Program-made: the position numbers and the translations under genes
The notes under the pieces: generated by a model
Told to the model about the DNA's origin: nothing
Seen by the model: only the letters and a program-made list of their open reading frames with translations
The model's database searches: none
Source: DYRB01 sp963709645
GTDB taxonomy: Bacteria; Pseudomonadota; Gammaproteobacteria; Chromatiales; Chromatiaceae
Direction: 5' to 3'
DNA: 64,000 nt
NCBI GenBank assembly: GCA_963709645.1
Contig: CAVPXP010000015.1
Coordinates: forward strand, 1-64,000
In this document: in pieces, positions 1 to 8,638 of the stretch
Numbering within the stretch: position 1 is the first letter of the stretch
How the letters are laid out: every line of letters starts with the position of its first letter

Positions 1-1395
1 CTTCGTCCTGCCAGCCGTCATGCTCAACCCGACCGGCAATACCCTGACCCTGGAGGCGCCCGGCGACACCGGCTACGACTATGACATCCAGGCCTTCGAC
101 GGCTTCAGCGTCGCGTACGAGCGCCGCACCGAGGCCCACGAGGGTCGCTGGCAAGGCACCATCCCCGAGGGCATGACGGCCACGATCGCCGTCACCGGCT
201 TCGAGGGAGAGTCGGTCGCCTGGAAAGGCAAACAGCGGCGGGTCGGCGAGGCTGCGCTCACGATCCGCGGCAAGGGCGACTGGGTTGCCGCCGACGGGCG
301 CGCCATCCAACAGCCAGAGGTGCAGGCCGAGATCCCGGTGCCCGCGGCAACGCCGACGAAAGGGGCGGTGGACTACCTCATCGTCACGCACCCGCAGTTC
401 ATCGGCACTCAGGCCATGGCCGACCTGGTCGCACTGCAGCAAGGTCGCGGGTACAGCACGGCCGTGGTCGACGTGGACAGCCTCTACGCCGCTTACAGCG
501 ACTTCGAGGTCGACCCCGAGGCCATCCGCCGTTACCTGAGGCAGGCAAGACCGCCCTATGTCCTGCTGGTCGGCGCGCGACTCCTACGACTACCAGGATT
601 ACCTGGGGCTGGCCAGTCAGAGCTTCGTTCCGACGCACTACCTGCCGACCGGGACCCTGGTCACCTATACGCCGGCCGACAGCCGCCACGTCGACTACAG
701 CGGCAACGACGTTCCGCAGGCCCGACTCGGCCGGCTGCCGGTCCGCACCGAGGCCGAGTTCACCCAGATGGTCGCCAAGCTGGCCAGCTACGTCCCACCA
801 ACGGCCGCCTTGTTCACCGCCGGGCCCTCGGACAGCGGGCGTGACGTTCGCCCAGGTCAGCGAGGGCTATGCGGCGCAGCTGCCCGCGGAGCATGCCCTA
901 TTCGGAGATCTATGCGGACGATCTTGGGACTTGACCGGCGCCAAGGCCTCGTTGACGAGCGAGCTCAACCTCGCCGGCGCCCTGGTCAGCTACGTCGGTC
1001 ACTCCAGCTACCGGATCTGGGGCCTGAATCCAACCCACGGCATTCTGTTCTGGGCCAACGATGCGCGGGCCTTGACCAATGCCACCCCGCATCTGGTGAC
1101 CCAATGGGGCTGCTGGAACACCTATTTCGTCAACCCGCGGCAGGACACCATGGCCAACGGATTCCTGCTCCAGGAGCACGGTGCGGCGGCGGTCCTCGGG
1201 GCCACGGCCTTGACGGACCTGGACCTGCTGAGGGGGCTCGGCGAGGCGTTCTTCGACCAGGTCGGGCGACGGGCCACCCTCGGCGACGCACTGCTCAGGG
1301 CCCAGCAGAGCTACGCCAAGTCTCACCCGGCTGCCGCGCGGGACCTGCGCGGCTTCGCCCTGCTCGGCGATCCGGCGGCCGAGCTGAACCAGTGA
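1..1395 (+). pseudogene. C25-family (gingipain-like) cysteine peptidase, 5'-truncated and frameshifted
   Basis: Joined across frames, the product reads as a caspase-fold C25 peptidase. A beta-rich stretch leads into VDYLIVTHPQFIG, then YVLLVGA, DSYDYQDYLG and PQARLGRLPVRT, typical of the C25 N-subdomain. The catalytic His is likely in SYVGHSSYRIWG and the catalytic Cys in TQWGCWNTYFV. The reading frame is already open at base 2, so the 5' end lies outside the window. Frame changes are needed near 578 and 838, and a compensating pair is likely near 900-935. It sits 189 bases upstream of a lasso-type precursor on the same strand, so a role in maturation or export of that peptide is possible but only inferred. 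The indels may be assembly errors. Confidence 0.75.
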
Positions 1396-1583
1396 ATCTC
1401 GGCAGCTCGACAGGCGGACCCCGAGGGATCGGGGTCCTGCGCTCATGCCGCAGTGGTATGGCTGGCCACGCACGCGCAGGGGCTCCGGTCGCATGCGCGG
1501 TTCGTCGGCGCCGGACTGGTGCCAATCTTCCGCGCAGTGCTCTTCGGCGAGCTGCCGGCGTAATTGCTCGAGAATGTAACCGA

Positions 1584-1742
1584 ATGACGAAGACGAACCA
1601 GACGCATCCACCCTCAGCCGACGTCCCTACAGCTGAGCCAAAGAAGCCCTATTCGCCTCCACACTTGGTGTTCTATGGCGATGTACGGGGGATGACCTTG
1701 GGCGGGAGTCCAGGGACTGGAGACTCTGGCGACCGCGGTTAA
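1584..1742 (+). CDS. Lasso-type RiPP precursor peptide (52 aa)
   Basis: This short ORF has the lasso leader signature Y-x2-P-x-L-x2-YG-x-V: Tyr23, Pro26, Leu28, Tyr31, Gly32 and Val34. Thr38 follows at what would be the -2 position. The predicted core is Gly40 to Gly52 (GGSPGTGDSGDRG), which places Asp47 at core position 8, the expected acceptor for an 8-residue macrolactam with Gly40. The remaining tail is only five residues, which is short for a threaded lasso. Genes for a cyclase homologue and an HprK-like kinase follow on the same strand. Leader recognition by a PqqD-type B1 protein and cleavage by a B2 protease are known for the family. No B1 or B2 gene is seen in this cluster, but both occur in the opposite-strand cluster nearby. 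Confidence 0.8.
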   Translation: MTKTNQTHPPSADVPTAEPKKPYSPPHLVFYGDVRGMTLGGSPGTGDSGDRG

Positions 1743-1812
1743 CGTGCAGAACCCTGCTGAGGTCATTTCTCAGACCGCCAGCGAGGTACGTGCCTAGCGC
1801 AGACTCAACGCC

Positions 1813-3687
1813 TTGTTCCTGGTTTTACTCCGAGACAGCGAGCGCGATTTCGCGAGAGGAGGTTTCCTCCGTTGCCAGGGTTCACCTGGTGCGCAGATGC
1901 CACCCTCCAGCACGGCCGTATCGATCCGCCGCCGGCTTTGCCGTTGCCCAGTCCGATACCAGGCCGGAAGCGTAGCGATCGCAGCGGCACCACGAGGAGC
2001 CTGGCCTCGTCGTCGCCATGGACGGTTACCTCGACAATCGCGAAGACCTGAGAGCAGCACTCGGGATCCCGCCAGATGCCCTGGGCACCGTCACCGACGC
2101 CGCCCTCGCCCTCGGAGACCTGGAAGCGCTGGGGCGAGAACGGGCTCAAGCGCCTGAGCGGCCCCTTCGCCCTGGCGATCACCGACCTGAGGGACTCGCA
2201 TGCACCGCGCATCGTCCTCTACCGGGAGCCGCTGGGCCGACGCGGCTTGCACTATGCTGGCGACATCGGACCTCTTGCTCGTCGCCAGCGAGCCCTCCGC
2301 CCTGTTGGCTCATCCGCTCGTCTCCAGCGCGCCCGACGATCGCTGGCTGACCCAGTATTTCGCCCTGTCCCGCCCGACCGACAACCGCACCCCCTTTCGC
2401 GACATTCGCAAGCTGCTGCCCGGCGAGTGCCTGGTCTGCACCCCGGATGGGATGCGCCTGACCCGGGAGCCGCTCGCGCTCGGCCGGCGGCCGCTCCGTT
2501 ACCGCAGGGAGGCGGACTATGCCGAGCATTTCCGTGCCCTGCTGGATCAGGCCGTCGGGCGCAGCCTGATCGACAGCGGCGAGCGCACGGGCATCATGCT
2601 GAGCGGCGGCATGGACTCCGGTCCCGTGGCCGCACTGGCCCAGCGTCGCCTGAGCGCCGCGGGGCGAACCCTGACCGCCTATTCCTGGTCCTTGCCGGAG
2701 TATCCGAGCGCCGATGAAACCGCCGAGATCGCGGCCTGCGCCGGCCACATCGGCTGCGGCCTGCAACTGCTGCCCGGCGCGGACGAGTGGCCCTTGCGCG
2801 ACCTTCGAGAGCTGGCCGGTGAATCCCAATTCGCCCGTTGCGAACGCCTTCCGCCGAGTCAAGCTCGCGGTCTACCGTGCCGCGGCCAAGGACGGCTGCC
2901 GTGTCATATTGAACGCCGCCTCAGGCGACAACCTCTATCCGCACCCCGGCCATCGCTTGACGGACGGGTGGCGGGACGGACGCCTCGGGTTCGTGCTGCG
3001 CGAGATCGTCCGGACGGCTGGCATCTGCGGGCCGATCGGCCTCTGGCGCGACCCAGGCCTGCGGGGGCTCGGCAAGCATCTGCTGGGCTGGCGCGGCCGG
3101 ACCCGCTCGGCGCCCGTTTGGCTCACCGCCAGAGGCACGGCAGCATTGGCACGAGGCGAGCGGCCCTTGGCCGCCGGAATCGGCCGATCACCCGCGTCCC
3201 GACCACTTACCAAGCCGCCCTCGACCAGTGGGCCGCCGACGGTCTGAGTGAAGAGGTCTTCTTCGCCAGTCGCTGTGGGATCGATCGGCGCGACCCGTTC
3301 CGCGATGCCGACCTGATCGACTTCATGCTGTCCATCCCGAGCTATGTCTGCTACCGCGACGGGCACACCAAGTGGCTCGCGCGGGAGTCCATGCGGGGCC
3401 TGCTGCCGGAATCGATCCGTCTGCGTCCCCGCGGCGGCCTGCTGACGGAATTCTTCGACGCCGGTTACCGACGCGAGCTGCCTTCGCTGAGGCGATTGCT
3501 GACGGCACGCGATGTGGCCTGGCCGGCCTACGTCGATCATGGCTGGCTGATGCGCGCGCTGGATGCACGGGAGCCGAGCGAGAAGGAGAAGCTGCTCGTT
3601 TGGTACTGCGCGGCCTTCGAGCTCTGGCGGCAGGCGCTCAGCGGGGAGCATCCGGAGCTGCTCCAGTTCGCGCAGGGCCAAGCATGA
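1813..3687 (+). pseudogene. Asparagine-synthetase-like lasso cyclase (C protein), multiply frameshifted
   Basis: The composite product has an N-terminal glutaminase-like half (VVAMDGYLDNREDLRAAL, then SGPFALAITD) and a C-terminal synthetase half. The ATP-pyrophosphatase loop is SGGMDSGPVAAL near base 2600, and the C-terminus includes RDPFRDADLIDFMLSIP. Lasso cyclases of this family adenylate the core Asp/Glu side chain and close the macrolactam. The frame changes at least four times, near 2130, 2270, 2820 and 3190, so as written it cannot yield one protein. The exact start is uncertain; an ATG at 1813 is the first plausible one. The stop codon overlaps the start of the kinase gene in an ATGA junction at 3684-3687. 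Either the cluster has decayed or the assembly carries indels. Confidence 0.75.
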
Positions 3688-4600
3688 CCCTTTGGCTGCG
3701 CCTGCGGGGCTCCGCCGAGTCGCCGACCGCCTGTTACCGCATTGCCGGGCATCGCGTCTGTACCGACAAGCCGCTTCCGGCCCTCGATCCGTGGCGGGTC
3801 GACATGCCGTCGGTGCCACGCCGCCGCAAGCCAACGCCTTTGCACCGGCCGGTGATTCGACCCGGCTGGCACCGGTCTGGATCGGCAATCGCCGGCGCGA
3901 GGTCCAGTGCTGGCATCAGGACCAGCAGCTTCGCCTGCACATCCAGGAGGCAGGCGAGTGGCTGATCGATTGGCAACATCTGGCCTTCGCACAAGCTGAG
4001 CGCCGCCCCCAAAGATCCCGAGCTGATGGCCGAGATCGCCCTGGGTCCCGGCCTGATCCTGCTGCTGGCGAGCCGGGATGTCTTTTGCCTGCACGCGAGC
4101 GGCGTGCTGATCGAGGATCGGGCCTGCCTGTTTCTGGGCGATTCCGGCCAGGGCAAGTCGACGCTCGCCCGCGGCGACACCTGGCGACGCATCGGCGACG
4201 ACATCTTGCCAGTGAGCACCGACGATGAAGGCGCCTGGGCAAGGCCACACTTCCCCCAGCTCAAGCTCGCCGGCCAGGACCAATATCCGGCCCGAGCAGC
4301 CGGACCGCCTGCCGCTGGGGTGCCTGTATCTGCTGTCTCCGGCCAAGGACTGCGGGGATACCGTCACGGCGATCGCTGCTGCCGCTGCCAGAGGCGACGC
4401 GGGCGATCGTCGCCCATACGGTCGCCAGCCGTTTGTTCCCGCCCTGGCTGCTCGCCAGACACCTTGTACACGCCGCGCGCCTCGCTGAGCGCGTGCCGGT
4501 CTATCGATTGACCTACCGTTGGGGATTGGACCAGTTACCCGCGGTGCGCGCGGGGATTGTTGGACTGGGGTTTGGACGTAGCGAGCACCGTCCTGCGTAG
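3684..4600 (+). pseudogene. HprK-like kinase of the lasso cluster, frameshifted
   Basis: The best-preserved segment, read from about 4026, has the HPr-kinase C-terminal fold signature: FCLHASGVLI, a P-loop in GDSGQGKSTLARG, and RRIGDDILPV. HprK-like kinases in lasso clusters phosphorylate a precursor serine or the C-terminal region; here a tail serine (Ser48) or an outside substrate is possible. The start at 3684 overlaps the cyclase stop by four bases, which supports translational coupling. The N-terminal part (frame of 3684), the middle (near 3850-4020) and the C-terminus (ending at TAG 4598-4600) lie in different frames, so several indels are present. The opposite-strand cluster has an intact homologue at 6223-7086. 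Confidence 0.7.
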
Positions 4601-4698
4601 GCCGCTCGGTCGCCACCCCTGCCTAGGTCCGCGGGTGGCCACGGGGATTTGGTGCCGCGCTGACGAATCGCCGTCGGCATGGGATACCGACCTACCAC

Positions 4699-5001
4699 CT
4701 ATTGGGCTCTCTTAGTCCTTGACAACGAAGGCTGGGATCGGTAGTCAGAACGTTCGAGATCCGACTCGCACATTGGCGTGGATCTGTCGTAGAGCGTCTC
4801 GGGTGCGATATCCAGGTTCCCCGGCCAGCAAACGGTATCGAACGCGACATAAGCTTGATTAAACAAGTCCCTGTTTCGCAGGCGCTGAAAAGCGCCCTTG
4901 TCCAGGTACGGGCGTACATCGAACAGTCGGATTTCTCCCGTACTGAACCGCAGTCGCAGATGAAAGTCTTCCTGAGTGTGTACCGAGACGACGGATTCCA
5001 T
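4699..5001 (-). CDS. DUF2442 family protein
   Basis: This is a 100-residue protein whose first 75 residues match the DUF2442 pattern: short beta strands, LRFSTGEIRLFDVRPYL, then an acidic and aromatic stretch ending in IAPETLYDRS. The function is not established. Such proteins commonly neighbour DUF4160 proteins, and here a DUF4160 gene lies 41 bases upstream on the same strand. The pair is often discussed as a possible toxin-antitoxin-like module, but nothing here shows toxicity. The last 20 or so residues look unconserved. Confidence 0.75.
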   Translation of the reverse strand: MESVVSVHTQEDFHLRLRFSTGEIRLFDVRPYLDKGAFQRLRNRDLFNQAYVAFDTVCWPGNLDIAPETLYDRSTPMCESDLERSDYRSQPSLSRTKRAQ

Positions 5002-5042
5002 GACGGCGTCTCCTAGCGCAAAGGGTCAATGGGGAATGGGGG

Positions 5043-5288
5043 TTAACCGCTGACCGCGAGTTCCCAGTCGGCCAGGAGGGCTTCGCGGTGAATCTCCATC
5101 CAAGCCTGAACCAGTTTTACCTTGGAAGCGGGGATTTCACCGGCGAGCCGTTCCCCATCGACGATTGCGAACGCCGCGTCCTGTCCTTGATATCTGGCAT
5201 GAATATGCGGCAGCTTGTGCCGCTCATCGTCGAAAAAATACAAGTAGATCACGATCCCGTAAAACATGCTGATAGCAGGCATATTCAT
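5043..5288 (-). CDS. DUF4160 family protein
   Basis: The product of about 81 residues starts MNMPAISMFYGIVIYLYFFD and contains the family pattern HKLPHIHARYQG, with clustered histidines, followed by EIPASKVKLVQAWMEIHRE. The start at 5288 was chosen because it is the first Met before the conserved segment and lies one base after the stop of the upstream Uma2 gene. DUF4160 proteins usually pair with DUF2442 proteins, as here. The biochemical role is unknown. Confidence 0.8.
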   Translation of the reverse strand: MNMPAISMFYGIVIYLYFFDDERHKLPHIHARYQGQDAAFAIVDGERLAGEIPASKVKLVQAWMEIHREALLADWELAVSG

Positions 5289-5289
5289 C

Positions 5290-5928
5290 TCAATCAGTCG
5301 GTATCGGTCCGGACTGCGATCCCGAGCCACCCGGGTTCCGCTCGCCCTCATCCCCTGACGCGTCGGCAACGACGTTCTCGAAGATCTCGTCGAACGGTAC
5401 CGACACGCCTAATGCCGGGAACAGGCAATCCCCGCCTCCGGGGAGGTATGCGTGAAACAGCCAATCCTGGCCGTCCGCTCGCCGAAAGGACTCCACCCGA
5501 CGCGCGACAATATCGACGAGCACATACTCCCGCAGCGAGTGCAGCGTGCGGTAGGCCGCGAACTTATCGCCGCGGTCGAAGGCGGCCGTGGACTCAGACA
5601 AGACCTCGACGATCAGGGTGGGATGAGCGATGAACTGACTTGAGGCATGGTCGCGCGGATCGCAGGACACCATGACATCCGGATAGAAATAGGCATCCGC
5701 GGCGTCGACGCGCAGCTTCAAATCAGAGACATAGGCCTGGCATGGACCGCCGCGCAGGCGCTGCTTCAGGGCCGCCGCCAGATTCAGTGCCACCACCACA
5801 TGCTCGCGGCGCGCGCCCACCATGGCGAATATCTCTCCCCGCAGGTACTCGTGTTTCTCGGCCTGCTGGTCCTCCCAGGCCAGGTAAGCCTGTGGGTCGA
5901 AGCCGGTTTCCAAAGCGGGGATCATCAT
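5290..5928 (-). CDS. Uma2-family restriction-endonuclease-like protein
   Basis: Uma2 (DUF820) proteins have a PD-(D/E)XK nuclease fold and are very numerous in cyanobacteria and some proteobacteria; their biological role is unclear. Here YLAWEDQQAEKHEYLRGEIF gives the conserved N-terminal Glu. YPDVMVSCDP and PTLIVEVLSESTAAFDRGDK give the catalytic D and E-x-L elements, and REYVLVDI follows. The start at 5928 is favoured by AGGAGA seven bases upstream. It begins 29 bases after the PqqD-like gene and is followed at once by DUF4160 and DUF2442, so all may share the lasso operon transcript, although no functional link is known. The C-terminal 25 residues are polar and probably disordered. Confidence 0.85.
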   Translation of the reverse strand: MMIPALETGFDPQAYLAWEDQQAEKHEYLRGEIFAMVGARREHVVVALNLAAALKQRLRGGPCQAYVSDLKLRVDAADAYFYPDVMVSCDPRDHASSQFIAHPTLIVEVLSESTAAFDRGDKFAAYRTLHSLREYVLVDIVARRVESFRRADGQDWLFHAYLPGGGDCLFPALGVSVPFDEIFENVVADASGDEGERNPGGSGSQSGPIPTD

Positions 5929-5956
5929 GACGGTCTCCTGAACGGGTGCATGGCAA

Positions 5957-6226
5957 TCAGATGTTGATAAGCCCCTGCTCGGCAAGCTCCCCGGCCAGCC
6001 TCAGGGTATCTCGCTCCAGTTCCTCGCGCGTCACCTCGTATTCGTCCAGCATCTGCTCGCAGATCTCGGCGAGGGTTTTACCCTCTCCGATCAGCTCCCA
6101 GATCCGCGCGCCGACCGGGTCGAGCCCGAAATAGGTCCCGCTGGCGAGATCCAGGATCACCGTCTCGTCGCCCACGGTACGTGCCATCACCTGTGGTGGG
6201 ATGCTCACCTTGTCAGACAAATTCAT
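5957..6226 (-). CDS. PqqD-like RiPP recognition protein (lasso B1)
   Basis: The product is an 89-residue winged-helix PqqD-family protein: MARTVGDETVILDLASGTYF, GLDPVGARIWELI, then a helix-rich C-terminus (EICEQMLDEYEVTREELERD). In lasso biosynthesis the stand-alone B1 protein binds the precursor leader and delivers it to the B2 protease. Its start overlaps the stop of the HprK-like kinase gene in an ATGA junction (6223-6226). It is the last gene of the compact operon running from B2 (near 11.96 kb) to here. The frame is intact. Confidence 0.9.
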   Translation of the reverse strand: MNLSDKVSIPPQVMARTVGDETVILDLASGTYFGLDPVGARIWELIGEGKTLAEICEQMLDEYEVTREELERDTLRLAGELAEQGLINI

Positions 6227-7086
6227 GCCGTAACATCCTCATAGCATGCATGTTCCACAATGGCCTCGCGGACTCGAGCCAGGTCCTCGAACCGCCTCGG
6301 GTAGTCGAGTCGGTAATGGATCGGCTGATTCGCCAGCTTGGCCACCTGATCGAAATGGGAAGCCAGCCTGGGCTTTTCTTCGACATCGAGCAAGAAGGAA
6401 TGCTTCACCCATTCCACCAGGGCCTCGGCCGGGCTCAGACGCTGAAACGTCGGCGTCGAAGCACTCCCGTCGCCCAGAAAATACACTCGCCGCAATGGCC
6501 TGGGCTGGTCGCAGAAGCGGACTTCGTCGCCCGCCAGAAAACGGGACTTGGACGTAAACGACAGCCCAGGCGCCATTTTCGCGCCCGGCACGATGAGGGC
6601 CTCTTCGCTGTCCGCCCACAACCGGATCGATGGATGACTGGGCAAAACATCGAAACCTTGATCGGTGTTCTCGACTACCAGCCCGTCATCGGTCAGAAAG
6701 CGAAATCCGCTAACCGCGAAATTGGCCGCCAGGGTCGACTTGCCGCGTCCTGATTCGGCAGCAAACGCGACGGCGCCATCCGCCACCTCGACGGCACTAG
6801 CGTGAAACACCAGTTTCCCCAGTTTGCTCAGAACCAGAGGCAGCACTTGGTTCAGGTAGAGATGTTGCGACGTGGCTTCCGATGTATCGGGTACAGGCAT
6901 GCAGATGACATCCACCCCGTCCGCGGGGACCTGGAAATCGGCCAGGTCGGGGAAGCGCAGCAGATACCCGTCGTTTGCCCGATAGAACTCTGTCCATGGC
7001 GTTCCGTCGGAGAAAGCCCAGGTGTGGAAGGGTGCACCGTCAATGCGTGCCTGGGCCCTGGGGGACAGCAAGCGAAGATCCGTCAC
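6223..7086 (-). CDS. HprK-like serine kinase of the lasso operon
   Basis: This 287-residue protein resembles the C-terminal domain of HPr kinase. It has FHASAV at residues 94-99, a P-loop ending GRGKST at 113-118, and LTDDGL at 131-136. Homologues in lasso clusters phosphorylate the precursor before maturation. In this operon the precursor's Ser50 or Ser57 could be targets, but that is inference. The GTG start at 7086 overlaps the last base of the methyltransferase stop codon, and the stop overlaps the B1 start by four bases. The gene is intact, unlike its counterpart at 3684-4600. Confidence 0.85.
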   Translation of the reverse strand: MTDLRLLSPRAQARIDGAPFHTWAFSDGTPWTEFYRANDGYLLRFPDLADFQVPADGVDVICMPVPDTSEATSQHLYLNQVLPLVLSKLGKLVFHASAVEVADGAVAFAAESGRGKSTLAANFAVSGFRFLTDDGLVVENTDQGFDVLPSHPSIRLWADSEEALIVPGAKMAPGLSFTSKSRFLAGDEVRFCDQPRPLRRVYFLGDGSASTPTFQRLSPAEALVEWVKHSFLLDVEEKPRLASHFDQVAKLANQPIHYRLDYPRRFEDLARVREAIVEHACYEDVTA

Positions 7087-8217
7087 TAATCGGTATCCCG
7101 GCCCAGCGTCTGCGCCACGAAACGGGAAATTTCTCCCCGCGTTGGGAAGAGATCCGGATGGTCACGCAGCACCGCCTGCTCGATCTCCCGGACCGTACGC
7201 CGGCCATCGCAATAACCCAACACAGTGCTCCGCGCCTGCCCTTCCCGGCTCAGGTGCGGTACCCGCTCCGGGTGGGCTCGGAACAAGTCCTCCGGCGCCA
7301 GTAGCATCCCCTGCCAGGTCGAGTGGCTGAAGCGCCGTCCGGTGGCTGGAAACTCCACGACCCAGGCGATCAGGTGATCGGCAGGCCGGGCCATGACCGT
7401 TGCCTTGACCAGATCCCCTGCCTTCACCGCGACCGCCTCATCGATGGGCAAGAACGCCTGGGGACGGTTGATTCGCCGCTCCGACAGCGGCGAGTTGGTC
7501 ATCCACACGCCCTCGGCCAGCTCGCACTCGAACCAGCCGGCGAGACCGTGCATCACGCCGTCGCGCTCGATGCGAAGCTCCGCGGTCCAGGAGAAGAAGT
7601 CTGGGTTGTCGGCATACAAGTCGATGTCGCCCAACGCGACGGGCGCGCCCAACAAGGCCTCGCGCGGTAACTCGACCGCATGTTTGGCGTTGACCGCGTG
7701 ACTGACGCAGCCAATGAAACTCGCGCGGCACGCCTTCCGCCCGCCAGCCCTCGGCCTTGTCGTGGCTGCCTTCGGACTCGACCGCGCCTAGCCGAAGCCG
7801 GATCCGGGCGGGAATCAGGCTGACCGCCAGGCTTGAGGAACCGCCGCCGCGCGTCCTGCAGGGTGTTGACGATACCGTAATCGAAGCCGAAGTAACCGAC
7901 ATGGTCGCAGATCACAAGGTCGACCCGTTCGGCCAGTTCGACGCGAAGGGAATGACCGCGGATGAAACGGCTCCGCTCGGCTAGTTCGGCCCGAGCGAAC
8001 GCTCTCGCGCGCCACATCGATCATGGCGGTCGAGTCGATGCCGACCACGTGGCCCGCGCCGGCTTGCAAGACATAGCAGGCCAAGAACCCCGGAGCCGCA
8101 GCCCAAGTCCACCACGCGATCACCCGGGCTTACGACATCGGCGATAGCTACCTTAAACTGTTCAAGCCTCACGCCGTCTGCAACGTAGCCCAGGTGCTCG
8201 TCAAGCATGAGACTCAA
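7086..8217 (-). pseudogene. PRMT-like SAM-dependent methyltransferase, frameshifted
   Basis: Joined frames give a class I methyltransferase resembling protein arginine methyltransferases. The N-terminus is MSLMLDEHLGYVADGVRLEQ, the SAM motif I is VVDLGCGSGVLGLL, then DLVICDHVGYFGFDYG and a C-terminal beta-barrel region with SWTAELRIERDG. The C-terminal half (from about 7655 down to 7086) reads in one frame. The N-terminal half needs several frame changes between about 7700 and 8120. A tailoring role on the lasso precursor is inferred from its place between precursor and kinase genes. It begins 18 bases after the precursor stop. The indels may be assembly errors, because the neighbouring kinase and B1 genes are intact. 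Confidence 0.75.
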
Positions 8218-8235
8218 ACCAGGTAACGTATCCTA

Positions 8236-8637
8236 TTACTGAAAGCGACGGGAGATTCCCAGCATGGCGTAGCTCACCATCTTGTAGCCGTTCGGATGAA
8301 TGGATACAGCCTCCGGCATGACCCATTCGACCTCGTCGGCCATGACGCCGAACTGCAACCGATGGCCCCACGTCTCGCGGTACTCTGGCTTGAAGTTAAA
8401 TAGGTAGAGGCCGATGCCAAGGGGATGAGTCCAGACGCGGGATATGTGTTCCTTCGTGCGCCTGTCTGACATCATTTGCATGCCGGCGGAGCCCCCGTCA
8501 GTCCCGGTACCCGCGCCGTTTTCCGTCAGTTGTGTGACGGATCCATACATGCGCAGAACAGGGCTAGAATAAGGACGCCTTTCCGGTGCAGCCACGCGTT
8601 TTGCCCCCTCACGAGAGTCGATACATTTCTTCGCCAT
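8236..8637 (-). CDS. Lasso-type leader/core fused to an S74 intramolecular-chaperone domain
   Basis: The 133-residue product has two parts. Residues 1-56 look like a lasso precursor: Tyr23, Pro26, Leu28, Tyr31, Gly32 and Val34 form the Y-x2-P-x-L-x2-YG-x-V leader motif, Thr38 is at -2, and Asp47 is at predicted core position 8. Residues 57-133 match the Peptidase_S74 chaperone domain of phage tail spikes: SDRRTKEHI, THPLGIGLYLF, FGVMADEVE, MPEAVSIHPNGYKMVSYAML. The Ser-Lys self-cleavage dyad (Ser57 and Lys62, spacing five) is kept. Self-cleavage at Ser57 would release a peptide whose core is about Asn40 to Met56. The start lies one base after the cyclase stop and the methyltransferase follows 18 bases later, so the gene takes the precursor slot of the operon. 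It is much shorter than phage spikes. Confidence 0.85.
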   Translation of the reverse strand: MAKKCIDSREGAKRVAAPERRPYSSPVLRMYGSVTQLTENGAGTGTDGGSAGMQMMSDRRTKEHISRVWTHPLGIGLYLFNFKPEYRETWGHRLQFGVMADEVEWVMPEAVSIHPNGYKMVSYAMLGISRRFQ

Positions 8638-8638
8638 A

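Noticed and set aside
8236..8637. Reading the S74 protein as a prophage tail-fibre fragment
   Set aside because: No other phage gene is nearby, the lasso leader motif is complete, and the gene sits in the precursor position of a compact lasso operon.
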